From assembly GCA_963577065.1 (NCBI GenBank), contig CAUYXJ010000060.1:1-18071 (forward strand): a stretch of 18,071 bases of DNA, given 5' to 3'. A program made the position numbers and the translations under genes. This document shows, in pieces, positions 7,258 to 14,776 of the stretch. The notes beneath the pieces are model-generated. The model did not search any database. It was not told the DNA's origin and was given only the letters and a program-made list of their open reading frames with translations. Origin of the DNA: CAUYXJ01 sp963577065. Lineage in GTDB: Bacteria > Chloroflexota > Dehalococcoidia > Tepidiformales > Tepidiformaceae. Position 1 is the stretch's first letter. Every line of letters begins with the position of its first letter.

Positions 7258-8483
7258 GCAGTCCCTCCCGTGTTCGCCGTGCCCGGCGCCCCCACCACAT
7301 TGCCGCCCCGGATAACGCCCACGATGGACTCTGGCCGTTGCAGGCAGCTGATATCGGCGAGGGGATCCTCAGCCAGAATTACGATATCCGCCGCTTGGCC
7401 CACGCGCAGCCTCCCGACCTCGTCCCCGAGGCCGAGGAGCTCGGCCGCCCAGGCTGTCGCAGCCAGAAGAGCGGCCGCGGATGAGAGCCCGTGGGCGGCC
7501 ATACGCACGATCTCCTGGGCGTTCTCACCGGGCCGGTTCAGGGGCGTGCCCTGGTCGGTGCCCATCGCCAAGCGCACCCCCGCACGCACCGCCGCCTCGT
7601 AGCTCGCGATGTGATCTTCCAAGACCGCTTGACCCTTCTCGACGGCGTACTGAGGGATCCCGGCATCGCCACCCTGCGCGATGTGGTCGGGCGCGGTCAG
7701 TGTTGGCACCAGGTAGGTGCCCGCCTCGAGCATCATCGCGATCGCCTCCTCGTCGAGCCAGACGCCGTGCTCGATGGACGTGACGCCGGCTGCGACGGCG
7801 TTCTTGATTCCTTCGGTCGACTGTGCGTGCGCTGCGACGGTGCGGAAGGCCTTCGTCGCCTCCTCGACCCCCGCCTGCAGCTCCGCTCGCGTGAAGGCGG
7901 GCGAGCGGGGGTCCACGCCGGGGGTGAGCACGCCGCCACTCGCGAAGAGCTTGATCGCGGTCGCGCCCGCACGCAGCTCTTCGCGCACGGTCCTGCGCAC
8001 GGCGTCTGGGCCGTCCGCCTCGCGCGCGATGAAGCCGTGGCCGTGCCCGCCCGACATGGTGATGCCCATCCCCGCCGCGAGGATCCGGGGCCCCGCGAGC
8101 TCGCCCGCGGCGATGGCCGCCGCAAGGTCGATATTGAGCCGGTCCGCGGCGCCCAGGTCCCGAACGGTCGTGATGCCGCGTGTGAGCGTCGTGCGCGCGT
8201 GCTCCGCCGCGCGCCAGGCGCGCCGCGGCAGCGGGGGGCGCTGGCCCGGCGAGAGCTCGGCGGGATCGCCCGCGGACGTGATGTGCACGTGACAGTCGAT
8301 GAGCCCGGGAATGAGGTAGCAGCCCTCACAATCGAGCGTCCGGCCGCCCGGTGGTGCCTCGGCCTCCCCGAGTGCGGCGATACGCCCGCCGGCGCAGAGC
8401 AGATCGCCCTGAACGAAGCTGCGCGCATCGCTCTCGAAGAAGGCTCCTCCGCGGAGGAGCAGGGGCTGGGTTTCAGTGGCCAT
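7254..8483 (-). CDS. Metal-dependent amidohydrolase, imidazolonepropionase/prolidase-like
   Basis: A 409-residue member of the amidohydrolase superfamily, which cleaves C-N bonds with a two-metal site in a TIM barrel. The metal ligands are visible: His65 and His67 in LIDCHVHI, Lys178 (the carbamylated lysine position) in AIKLFASGG, His219 in VAAHAQS, His239 in SIEHG, and Asp310 in LAMGTDQGTP. The N-terminal small beta domain (about 1-58) and the C-terminal GRLRVGQAADIVIL element that completes it are both present. I chose ATG 8483 because GGGAGA precedes it and the native family start (M-x-LLLRGG) follows; the open frame to 8612 overlaps the upstream gene. Relatives include imidazolonepropionase, Xaa-Pro dipeptidases and aryldialkylphosphatases, so substrate cannot be assigned. 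No signal peptide is seen, so it should be cytoplasmic. Confidence 0.92.
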   Translation of the reverse strand: MATETQPLLLRGGAFFESDARSFVQGDLLCAGGRIAALGEAEAPPGGRTLDCEGCYLIPGLIDCHVHITSAGDPAELSPGQRPPLPRRAWRAAEHARTTLTRGITTVRDLGAADRLNIDLAAAIAAGELAGPRILAAGMGITMSGGHGHGFIAREADGPDAVRRTVREELRAGATAIKLFASGGVLTPGVDPRSPAFTRAELQAGVEEATKAFRTVAAHAQSTEGIKNAVAAGVTSIEHGVWLDEEAIAMMLEAGTYLVPTLTAPDHIAQGGDAGIPQYAVEKGQAVLEDHIASYEAAVRAGVRLAMGTDQGTPLNRPGENAQEIVRMAAHGLSSAAALLAATAWAAELLGLGDEVGRLRVGQAADIVILAEDPLADISCLQRPESIVGVIRGGNVVGAPGTANTGGTA

Positions 8484-8523
8484 CGTTCTCCCGCGGCCCG
8501 CTTCCGCGAACGGCGAGCCGCAA

Positions 8524-9903
8524 CTAGCCGGTGAGCGCCAACGGTCCCGCCGCATAGTACTCGGCGGCCAGCACGCGGAAGTAGCCGCCGTCGTCGTCCG
8601 CACTCGTGGCAATCGCCGTGTTCCCGTTGATCGGCTCGGGGTTGGTCACGCCGTCGCCCGCGTAGTCGGCCGGGGATGTCTGCAGAATCGCTCCGCGTCC
8701 GAAGAGAAGCGCGATCACCCCGGCGTCCGCGTACGCCGCGAGATGCTTCTGGGACTCCTCGCCGAGCAGCCATTCGACGCGGTTGTCCTGATAGTGCCCG
8801 TCGCTGTTGTCGAGGGTGCGGTAGACGGTGTTTCCGAGGGGGATCTGCCAGAGTACGGCCCGCAGGCCGGTCAGAGCGACGAACCGGGTGAGCAGCGTGA
8901 CCTGCCGTTCGAAGTCGCCGGCGTCCCACCACGATGGGCCGCCGACCTTGCCGTCCTTGAAGGCGGCATCGCGATCGGCGTATTCGGCGAAGGTCAGATC
9001 GAACCGCGCCTCGAGCGAGTCGTAGAAGGCGGCAGAGCGGGCCGCCACGCGGATCACTTCCGCGAGCGGGGGGTCGCTGTAGACGATGTCCTGATTGGTG
9101 GCCCAGCTGCTGAGGTGATACCCGAGAAGGACGTTCGGCGCGTTCTCGTCACGCAGCCGCACGACTGCCTGGGCGAAGCCCGCAAAGGTGTCGGGCAGGT
9201 CCGCGAGGCCGGGGAGGCCGGTCGCGGCGACGGCCGTGGGAAGCGCGGCGCCGTCGTCCCCCGGCGAGAGCTGCTGCGCATAGCCCCAGAGGTCGGGTTC
9301 GACGTGCAGGACGATGGTCGTGTCAGGGTATTCGCCCGCCTGCTGGAAAAACGCGGCAAGGTCTTCGTAGTAGGCGCGCAGCAAGGCGGCGTCCTGGAGC
9401 CCGGCTTGCAGGCGGTCGCGCTCGCCCCAGCCCTCGGTGGCAGGCGTCGATTGCAGGAGCATGTAGTAGCTGAAGACGGGTCGAGCGCCCGCGTCCGCGC
9501 TCTCCTCGATGTAGCGTGCGACGTAGCGGCCGTCCTCGTGCCAGCTCTGCCAGCCGCTGTCGCCAGCGCCCCCTGCGAGGTACTGGTAGAGGAAGCCGAA
9601 GGGCGCGATCTCGTTGCTGCGGGCGGCGTGGCCGTCGGGGCTGGCGATTCCCAGCTCGAGCGTGCGGGGCAGACCAGCGGGGATCGGTGGCAGATCGGCC
9701 GTGCCTTCCGCCGGCGCACCGCCGTCGCTCCGCGACCAGGCCAGGAGCAGGCCCGCCGCGATGAGGGCGAAGACGGCGAGCGCGACCCAGCGCGAGGTGC
9801 GGCCGATCGATCGTTGGCTCGGGGGGGGTGGGATCCATTGGCGGCGATGCTCAGCCCGGGGAGTGAACCTTGGGTGGACCGGCGGTCCGGGCCCCGTCGC
9901 CAA
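8524..9903 (-). CDS. Membrane-anchored extracytoplasmic protein of unknown function, possibly glycosidase-like; start unresolved
   Basis: The body is clear coding sequence: one N-terminal membrane segment (WVALAVFALIAAGLLLAW), a short Ala/Pro linker, then about 390 residues with many aromatics. Segments such as PFGFLYQYL, PVFSYYMLLQS, TIVLHVEPDLWGY, VLLGYHLSSW and AVLWQIPLGNT alternate strand-like and polar parts, as in TIM-barrel glycoside hydrolases, but I recognise no family signature. The start is uncertain. In frame, no ATG, GTG or TTG lies between the membrane segment and TTG 9903, which has no ribosome site. ATG 9838 lies well placed but in another frame; loss of one base from the eight-G tract 9821-9828 would join it to this frame, giving 437 residues. 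The stop is 41 bases before the amidohydrolase start, so the two are probably co-transcribed. It is divergent from the PAP2 gene. Confidence 0.7.
   Translation of the reverse strand: MATGPGPPVHPRFTPRAEHRRQWIPPPPSQRSIGRTSRWVALAVFALIAAGLLLAWSRSDGGAPAEGTADLPPIPAGLPRTLELGIASPDGHAARSNEIAPFGFLYQYLAGGAGDSGWQSWHEDGRYVARYIEESADAGARPVFSYYMLLQSTPATEGWGERDRLQAGLQDAALLRAYYEDLAAFFQQAGEYPDTTIVLHVEPDLWGYAQQLSPGDDGAALPTAVAATGLPGLADLPDTFAGFAQAVVRLRDENAPNVLLGYHLSSWATNQDIVYSDPPLAEVIRVAARSAAFYDSLEARFDLTFAEYADRDAAFKDGKVGGPSWWDAGDFERQVTLLTRFVALTGLRAVLWQIPLGNTVYRTLDNSDGHYQDNRVEWLLGEESQKHLAAYADAGVIALLFGRGAILQTSPADYAGDGVTNPEPINGNTAIATSADDDGGYFRVLAAEYYAAGPLALTG
9876..9888. promoter_or_regulatory. Small inverted repeat in the divergent region before the PAP2 gene
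   Basis: GGACCG and CGGTCC flank a single G, a 13-base inverted repeat between two divergently transcribed genes. It could be an operator or chance in GC-rich DNA. The remaining region up to 9957 holds an AT-richer patch, CTATGTGATAACTTTACC (9923-9940), the best place for a promoter, but no clear -35 is visible. Confidence 0.25.
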
Positions 9904-10005
9904 GGGGTCGAGACCGATCGGCCTATGTGATAACTTTACCGGCCCGCGGGATGTGGAGTGCCCGAGATTGGTGGGCGCCGCGAACCGCGCTGGTACGCAA
10001 TCGGC

Positions 10006-10803
10006 ATGCATCGCTCTGTCCCCCACCCGCTCGACATTGGCCGCGAAGTCGCATTCGGCCTCCTCGGCGCGCTCGCCTACTTCGGGGTGCGTGGCATCAC
10101 CGAGGGCAACGTTGCGGTCGCGCACGAAAACGCCAAGGAAGTCGTCGCCTTCGAAAAGGCGTTCGGGATGTATTGGGAGCTCCAGCTCCAGGAGCTGGTG
10201 ATCGACAGCGGCTGGATCGTGACCTTCATGAACTGGGTCTACATCTACGGCCATTGGCCGGTGATCGGCGCCGTCGCGGCCTGGTTGCTCCTGCGCGATC
10301 CCGACGCCTACCGGCTCTACCGCAACGCATTCCTCATCTCCGGCGCGATCGGCTTGGTCGTGTTCGCGACCTATCCGCTCGCCCCGCCCCGGCTCGCCGA
10401 CCTCGAGATCATCGATACGGTCAGCGAGCAGTCGCGCTCGTTCCAGTACCTTCAGCCGCCCACGTTCGTGAACCAGTACGCGGCCATGCCGAGCCTCCAT
10501 GTCGGCTGGAATATCCTGATCGGCATCGCCCTCGTGAAGTCCGCGGCGTCCTACCTGCCCTTGAAGGTGTTCGGCTGGGTGATGCCGACGCTCATGGCGA
10601 TCTCCGTCGTGCTCACGGCGAACCACTACCTCATCGATGGCGTCGTCGGTGCGCTGGTCGCGCTCTTCGGGCTCTGGCTCGCCCATCGCTTCGTCGACTG
10701 GCGCAAGGATCCGCCTCGCTGGTGGCCAGCGCCCGGCTCCGGCCGGGAACGAACTGGTGCGAGCAGCGCGGGCCGCGCGACCGTTCGCCGGCGGGGCCTG
10801 TAG
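10006..10803 (+). CDS. PAP2 superfamily membrane phosphatase/phosphotransferase (PAP2_3, Aur1-like)
   Basis: A 265-residue multi-pass membrane protein with about six hydrophobic segments. Signatures of the PAP2_3 branch (relatives of inositol-phosphoceramide synthase Aur1) are FEKAFGMYWELQLQE (49-63), YGHWP (81-85), YPLAPPR (123-129), MPSLHVGWN (161-169) with catalytic-type His165, and ANHYLIDGVVGA (205-216) with His207 and Asp211. Such enzymes remove or transfer phosphate-linked head groups on lipids or polyprenols at the outer face of the cytoplasmic membrane. I chose ATG 10006, which gives a short N-terminus before the first helix; GTG 9958 in the same frame would add 16 residues, and neither has a strong ribosome site. 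The basic C-terminal tail (232-265) is cytoplasmic. The stop TAG shares one base with the GTG start of the radical SAM gene, so the two should be made together. Confidence 0.88.
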   Translation: MHRSVPHPLDIGREVAFGLLGALAYFGVRGITEGNVAVAHENAKEVVAFEKAFGMYWELQLQELVIDSGWIVTFMNWVYIYGHWPVIGAVAAWLLLRDPDAYRLYRNAFLISGAIGLVVFATYPLAPPRLADLEIIDTVSEQSRSFQYLQPPTFVNQYAAMPSLHVGWNILIGIALVKSAASYLPLKVFGWVMPTLMAISVVLTANHYLIDGVVGALVALFGLWLAHRFVDWRKDPPRWWPAPGSGRERTGASSAGRATVRRRGL

Positions 10804-11864
10804 TGACGCAGGCCGAGGCCCCCGGCGACACACCGTCCACGAACGGAGGCGGTCCCGCGCCGCGCCCCCCGGTTCCTGCCCCGGCCCGCAGCGTCCTCGA
10901 ACGCATGCGGACCAAGGCGAACCGTGGTCTGCGCATCGCCCGCATGTTGGGCCGGGGGGCGATCGCCACAGACCACCCCATGCTCGTGACGCTGGTCGTC
11001 ACGCGGCGCTGCAACCTCGACTGCGCCTACTGCAACGAGTACGACCTGGTCTCCGACCCGGTACCGCTGGCCGACCTCGAGCGGCGCGTCGATCGCATCG
11101 CCCGCCTGGGCACGAGCATCGTCACCCTTAGCGGCGGCGAGCCCCTCCTCCACCCCCAGCTCGAGGAGGTGGTCGCGCGCATCCGGCGCCGGGGCATGAT
11201 CGCGACCCTCATCACGAACGGCTATCTCCTCAGCGACGAGCGCATTGCGAAGCTGAACGCGGCCGGCCTCGACTACCTCCAGATTTCGATCGACAACCTC
11301 ACCCCGGACGACGTTTCCAAGAAGAGCCTCAAGGTGCTCGATGTGAAGCTACGCTCGCTCGCGCGGCTCGCTGCCTTCACGGTGAACGTTAACCTCGTGG
11401 TCGGCGCGGGTGTGCGCAATCCCGAGGATGCGCTCCTGGTTGCGGGGCGCGCGCGCGAGCTCGGCTTCGCGCCGACGATCGGCGTCATTCATGACTCAGA
11501 CGGCCAGCTGCAGCCGCTCGACGATCGCGAGCGCGCGGTCTACCGCGAGATCCGCGGTCACAGCGGCCTCGGCTTCGGGATCATCGATCGCTTCGAAGAG
11601 AACCTGGCGAAGGGCAAGCCCACGAACTGGCGTTGCCGCGCCGGCGCGCGCTACCTCTACGTCGACGAGGACGGCTTGGTGCACTGGTGCTCGCAGCAGC
11701 GGGGCACGCCCGGGACACCCCTCCTGAGCTACGGCCGCGCGGACATGCGCCGTGAGTACCGCACCGAAAAACCGTGCGCCCCGTTCTGCACCATCCAGTG
11801 CGTGCACCGCTCGTCCATCATGGACAACTGGCGGGGGCGCCAGACTCCGGCACCTCGAGCCTAG
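10803..11864 (+). CDS. Radical SAM protein with C-terminal cysteine cluster, partner of PAP2 gene
   Basis: This is a 353-residue radical SAM enzyme. The cluster motif is Cys70-x3-Cys74-x2-Cys77 in VVTRRCNLDCAYCNEYD, followed by the SAM-binding LSGGEPLLHP (109-118) and LITNGYLLS (136-144). The C-terminal part has Cys278, Cys296, Cys325, Cys329 and Cys333 (WRCRAG, VHWCSQQ, PCAPFCTIQC), which suggests an auxiliary iron-sulfur cluster as in SPASM or twitch domains. The start is GTG 10803, sharing one base with the PAP2 stop (TAGTG); the open frame further upstream merely shadows PAP2. Residues 1-30 are Pro/Ala-rich and probably disordered; 31-55 form a basic helix. No peptide-precursor gene is visible next to it. 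The CNEYD form and pairing with PAP2 make a lipid or envelope substrate a reasonable but unproven idea. Confidence 0.9.
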   Translation: MTQAEAPGDTPSTNGGGPAPRPPVPAPARSVLERMRTKANRGLRIARMLGRGAIATDHPMLVTLVVTRRCNLDCAYCNEYDLVSDPVPLADLERRVDRIARLGTSIVTLSGGEPLLHPQLEEVVARIRRRGMIATLITNGYLLSDERIAKLNAAGLDYLQISIDNLTPDDVSKKSLKVLDVKLRSLARLAAFTVNVNLVVGAGVRNPEDALLVAGRARELGFAPTIGVIHDSDGQLQPLDDRERAVYREIRGHSGLGFGIIDRFEENLAKGKPTNWRCRAGARYLYVDEDGLVHWCSQQRGTPGTPLLSYGRADMRREYRTEKPCAPFCTIQCVHRSSIMDNWRGRQTPAPRA

Positions 11865-11882
11865 CGCCGCTGCTCGTGATGG

Positions 11883-14453
11883 CTAGGACGAGCCGCCTGC
11901 AGCCGCCTCGCCTTCAGCTGGCGTGCGCGCGGCTGGCGTGCGCACGGCGCTCGGTCCCTCGATCTGGAGGCGCGGCAGCCAAGAGAGCCAGCTCGGGAAG
12001 TACCAGTTCGCAGTTCCGAGGAGCTGCATCGAGGCCGGGACGAGCACGGACCGGATGATCGTCGCGTCGATCAGGACGGCGACGCCGAGCCCGAACCCCA
12101 TCTGCTCGAACATCACGAGATCGCCGCTGGCAAAGCCGCCGAAAACGGCGACCATGATCAGCGCCGCGCCGGTGATCAGGCGGGCCGTGGAACGGAGGCC
12201 GAAAGCGACGGACTCGGTGTTGTCGCCGGTCTCATCGAAGCGCTCACGAATACGGCTGAGGAGAAAGACGTGGTAGTCCATCGAGAGGCCGAAGAGCACG
12301 GAGAACAGGAAGACCGGGATCCAGGCCTCGATCACGTCCGACTGCGTGAAGCCGAAGATCTCGTTCCCGATCCCCTCCTGGAAGACCAACACCAGGAGCC
12401 CGTACGCGGCACCGACAGAAAGCAGGTTCATCACGATCGCCTTGAGCGGCACCACGATCGAGCGGAATACGACCAACAGGAGAAGGAAGCTCAAGCCAAG
12501 AACGAAGGGGAATACGACGAAGATGGCGTCCCGGCCGATGGTCTCGAAGTCGAGGGTCTCAGCGGCCGCCCCGCCAACGAGAGCCCGCGCAGGCACGTCG
12601 TCGAACGCTGCCGGAATGTAGTCGTCGCGCAGCCGTTTGATCGCATCGAGCGCAGTCGAACTTGTGGCGCTGCCGCCTGCGATCGCGGTCGTTAGCCGCG
12701 CCAGGTCGCCCGTCGTGTTTACCGTCTCGGCGAGAGGACCGAAGGAACCGTCGGCAGCCATCGCGGTCGCGAGCTGATCGATCGCGCCACGAACAGCCGG
12801 GTCCGCGATGTCGCCGTCGACGACTATGATCGTTGGCTCGATGAGCCCGGCGGAGAAGTCCTCTTGGAGGACTTCGAAGCCGGCGCGCGATTCGAAGCTT
12901 TCGGGGAGGACATCGACGCCGTTCGAGCCGAAATTGAGCGCGAACGCCGGGATCGAAAGCGCGACGAGCAGGCCCCCGGCGAGCAGCACGCTCACGACTG
13001 GGGCGCGCATGACCGCTCGGGTGACCGCGTCCCAGAACCCGCCCTCGGCTTCCCTCGCCGCACCCGTTTCCTTGCCGCCGATGAACGGCAGCCCAAGGCG
13101 GTTCACGCCGTCTCCGAGAATCGAGAGCGCGGCAGGGAGCAACGTGAGCGAAGCAAGAACGGCGACGATAACCACGAGGATCGCGCCCGTGCCGAGGGAG
13201 ATGAAGGTCGTCTCGGGGACGAGCAGCATGCCCAGCAGGGCGAGCACGACGGTGATTCCGATGAAGAGCACGGCCCGCCCGGCGGTGCCCCCAGCGAGGG
13301 CGATCGCGTCGGACTTGGCCGCGCCCGCCCCTCGTTCCTCGCGGTAGCGCGCGAGCATGAAGAGCGAGTAGTCGATGCCGACGGCCAGGCCGATCATGAA
13401 GATCATGTTCGTGATGAAGATCGAGAGATCGAAGACCAGCCCCAGCAGCGCGGCCATCCCCAACGCGATCATGATCGAGATGAGCGCGAGGATGAGCGGC
13501 AGCGCCGCCGCCACCACGGCGCCGAAGACGATCAGCAACACGATGACGGCGATGGGCAGCCCGAACATGAACTCGCCGCGGAAGAGGTCGCGTTCGGCCG
13601 CCTCCTCGAACTCGAGCTCGAGCGTGGCCGTGCCGGTGATGAACAGGTCGAAGCGTCCGTCTGCGCGGCCCTCTTCGAGGAGGTCGATGATGCGCTGGAC
13701 CTCGTCCGCGTCGACGTTGAGCGGGAGGAGCATCGTCATCCGGTCTTCCGAAACGAGCCCTTCCTCGCCGCTGAGGTAGTAAGTCGTGCCCTGGACGAAG
13801 AATTCACTGCGGAGGCGGCTGAGCTCCAGATAGAGATCGTCGACGAAGGCACGGAAGGCGTCGTCGTCGACCGTCAGTTCGCGCCCGCGGATGATCACGA
13901 TCTCTTGATCGAAAGCGGGGTTGGCGGCGCGCAAGGCGCTCGTCTCGAACTCGGAGCTCCAGAAGAGGATGGTCCTGGCGCTGGCGAAGAACGGATCGAT
14001 CGCCTCGGGCCCGGGAAGCGTGAAGATGACATATGCGGTGTGGCGGTCGGCGGAAACGAGTGCATCGGCACCGCTTTCATAGAAATTCGCCGCCGAGGTG
14101 ACCACCTCGGGGCCGAGTGCGGTGAGCTGCTCGGAGCCGCTTTCGACGAACCTCTGGAACGCGGGGTCGTCGACGGTGAGCCCCTCCGAGCGGATGAGCA
14201 GCACCTCCACGAGCGAAGGGTCTTGCACCTGATCGCTGCCGAAGCGCTCGCCGAGGAGCTCCCAGACCTCGTCTGATTCGATGGTGCGCGTAGCCTCGCC
14301 CTCCGTGGTGAGCGAGTCGCCGAGGAGCGTGATGATCAGGCCCACCGCGACGACGACGGTCGCGACCCAGGCGCCTACCACCCACCACGGGTGCCGCGCG
14401 CTCGCGCGAGCGAGCGTATGGGTACTGAACCGGCTCGCCATCGAGTTGCTCAT
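11883..14453 (-). CDS. MMPL/RND-family membrane transporter
   Basis: An 856-residue exporter of the MMPL family, which moves lipids, drugs or other hydrophobic compounds using the proton gradient. The layout is standard: an N-terminal helix (about 23-44), a large outer loop, a helix bundle (about 298-445), a second helix and loop (485-640), and a second bundle (640-812). The proton-relay motifs are GIDYS (359-363) and SMDYH (724-728). The first loop is unusual: residues 86-148 and 186-248 are recognisable copies of each other (both contain LTVDD-AF and a SG-(A/E)-LVS-DR element). The start ATG 14453 has GGAGG seven bases upstream, and a TTGACA-type promoter lies further up. The C-terminus is a short Ala-rich tail. 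Its 3' end is 18 bases from the convergent radical SAM gene. No TetR-type regulator or accessory gene is adjacent, so substrate is open. Confidence 0.93.
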   Translation of the reverse strand: MSNSMASRFSTHTLARASARHPWWVVGAWVATVVVAVGLIITLLGDSLTTEGEATRTIESDEVWELLGERFGSDQVQDPSLVEVLLIRSEGLTVDDPAFQRFVESGSEQLTALGPEVVTSAANFYESGADALVSADRHTAYVIFTLPGPEAIDPFFASARTILFWSSEFETSALRAANPAFDQEIVIIRGRELTVDDDAFRAFVDDLYLELSRLRSEFFVQGTTYYLSGEEGLVSEDRMTMLLPLNVDADEVQRIIDLLEEGRADGRFDLFITGTATLELEFEEAAERDLFRGEFMFGLPIAVIVLLIVFGAVVAAALPLILALISIMIALGMAALLGLVFDLSIFITNMIFMIGLAVGIDYSLFMLARYREERGAGAAKSDAIALAGGTAGRAVLFIGITVVLALLGMLLVPETTFISLGTGAILVVIVAVLASLTLLPAALSILGDGVNRLGLPFIGGKETGAAREAEGGFWDAVTRAVMRAPVVSVLLAGGLLVALSIPAFALNFGSNGVDVLPESFESRAGFEVLQEDFSAGLIEPTIIVVDGDIADPAVRGAIDQLATAMAADGSFGPLAETVNTTGDLARLTTAIAGGSATSSTALDAIKRLRDDYIPAAFDDVPARALVGGAAAETLDFETIGRDAIFVVFPFVLGLSFLLLLVVFRSIVVPLKAIVMNLLSVGAAYGLLVLVFQEGIGNEIFGFTQSDVIEAWIPVFLFSVLFGLSMDYHVFLLSRIRERFDETGDNTESVAFGLRSTARLITGAALIMVAVFGGFASGDLVMFEQMGFGLGVAVLIDATIIRSVLVPASMQLLGTANWYFPSWLSWLPRLQIEGPSAVRTPAARTPAEGEAAAGGSS

Positions 14454-14488
14454 GGGTGACCTCCAGGTCTCGGCTGGGGTTCGTTAAT

Positions 14489-14511
14489 AGTGAACGAGTA
14501 GTCAGTGAACG
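14489..14511. repeat. Direct repeat AGTGAACG, candidate operator of the MMPL gene
   Basis: AGTGAACG occurs at 14489-14496 and again at 14504-14511, a 15-base step (about one and a half helical turns). It falls just downstream of the predicted -10, where a repressor would block transcription. A partial inverted copy, TTCGTT, precedes it at 14480-14485. MMPL genes are often under TetR-type repressors, but none is encoded nearby. Confidence 0.4.
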
Positions 14512-14513
14512 TA

Positions 14514-14541
14514 CTTTTAGTTATATCGCGACCCTTGTCAA
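14514..14541 (-). promoter_or_regulatory. Predicted sigma-70-type promoter of the MMPL gene
   Basis: On the minus strand a perfect -35 hexamer TTGACA (14541-14536) is followed after 16 bases by TAAAAG (14519-14514). It lies in the most AT-rich patch of the window, about 60-90 bases before the MMPL start. Position, orientation and the perfect -35 make it the best promoter seen here; the -10 is imperfect. Confidence 0.55.
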
Positions 14542-14776
14542 GTCCGTGGCCGCGGGCGACGGTGCCCCCTCGCCAGATCTCCGGCTCGGGCCAACGCAGT
14601 TCCTGATGGCGAAGATGATCCTGGTGGGGCTCGTAGAACCTCCGTCCGCCGCGCCCCGGCGATTTTCGGATCTGGCTGGTATCGCCTAGAGCGTTCCTAC
14701 CAGGCCCGCGGCTGAAGGCGGGAGCCGAGTATCCTCTCCATCGAGCGGCGAGCAGGAAGATGACGAGGTCCCGGCG

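Larger units (their letters stand above)
14454..14776. other. Divergent intergenic region between MMPL and flavin oxidoreductase genes
   Basis: This 323-base stretch holds the control region of both neighbours. The first 90 bases carry the MMPL ribosome site, promoter and repeated element described separately. The rest (about 14545-14750) has no recognisable gene: short frames on both strands have no family features. Close to the oxidoreductase start is GACGAGGTCC, whose GAGG serves as its ribosome binding site. I see no convincing promoter for the plus-strand gene; TAGAGC near 14688 is only a weak -10 candidate. Confidence 0.6.

Noticed and set aside
7491..8534. A 347-residue open frame on the plus strand
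   Set aside because: Antisense to the amidohydrolase; low-complexity Arg/Gly composition and no recognisable domain.
8476..9930. A 484-residue open frame on the plus strand
   Set aside because: Antisense to the anchored protein and the amidohydrolase start; no family motifs and a composition dictated by the other strand.
9904..10833. Upstream extension of the anchored protein frame to 10833
   Set aside because: This part is antisense to the PAP2 gene and has the charged, irregular composition of a shadow; the real protein begins near its membrane segment.
12864..14276. A 470-residue open frame on the plus strand
   Set aside because: It runs antisense to the MMPL gene and is rich in Arg, Glu, Asp and Gly with no hydrophobic core, as expected from the high third-position GC of the real gene.
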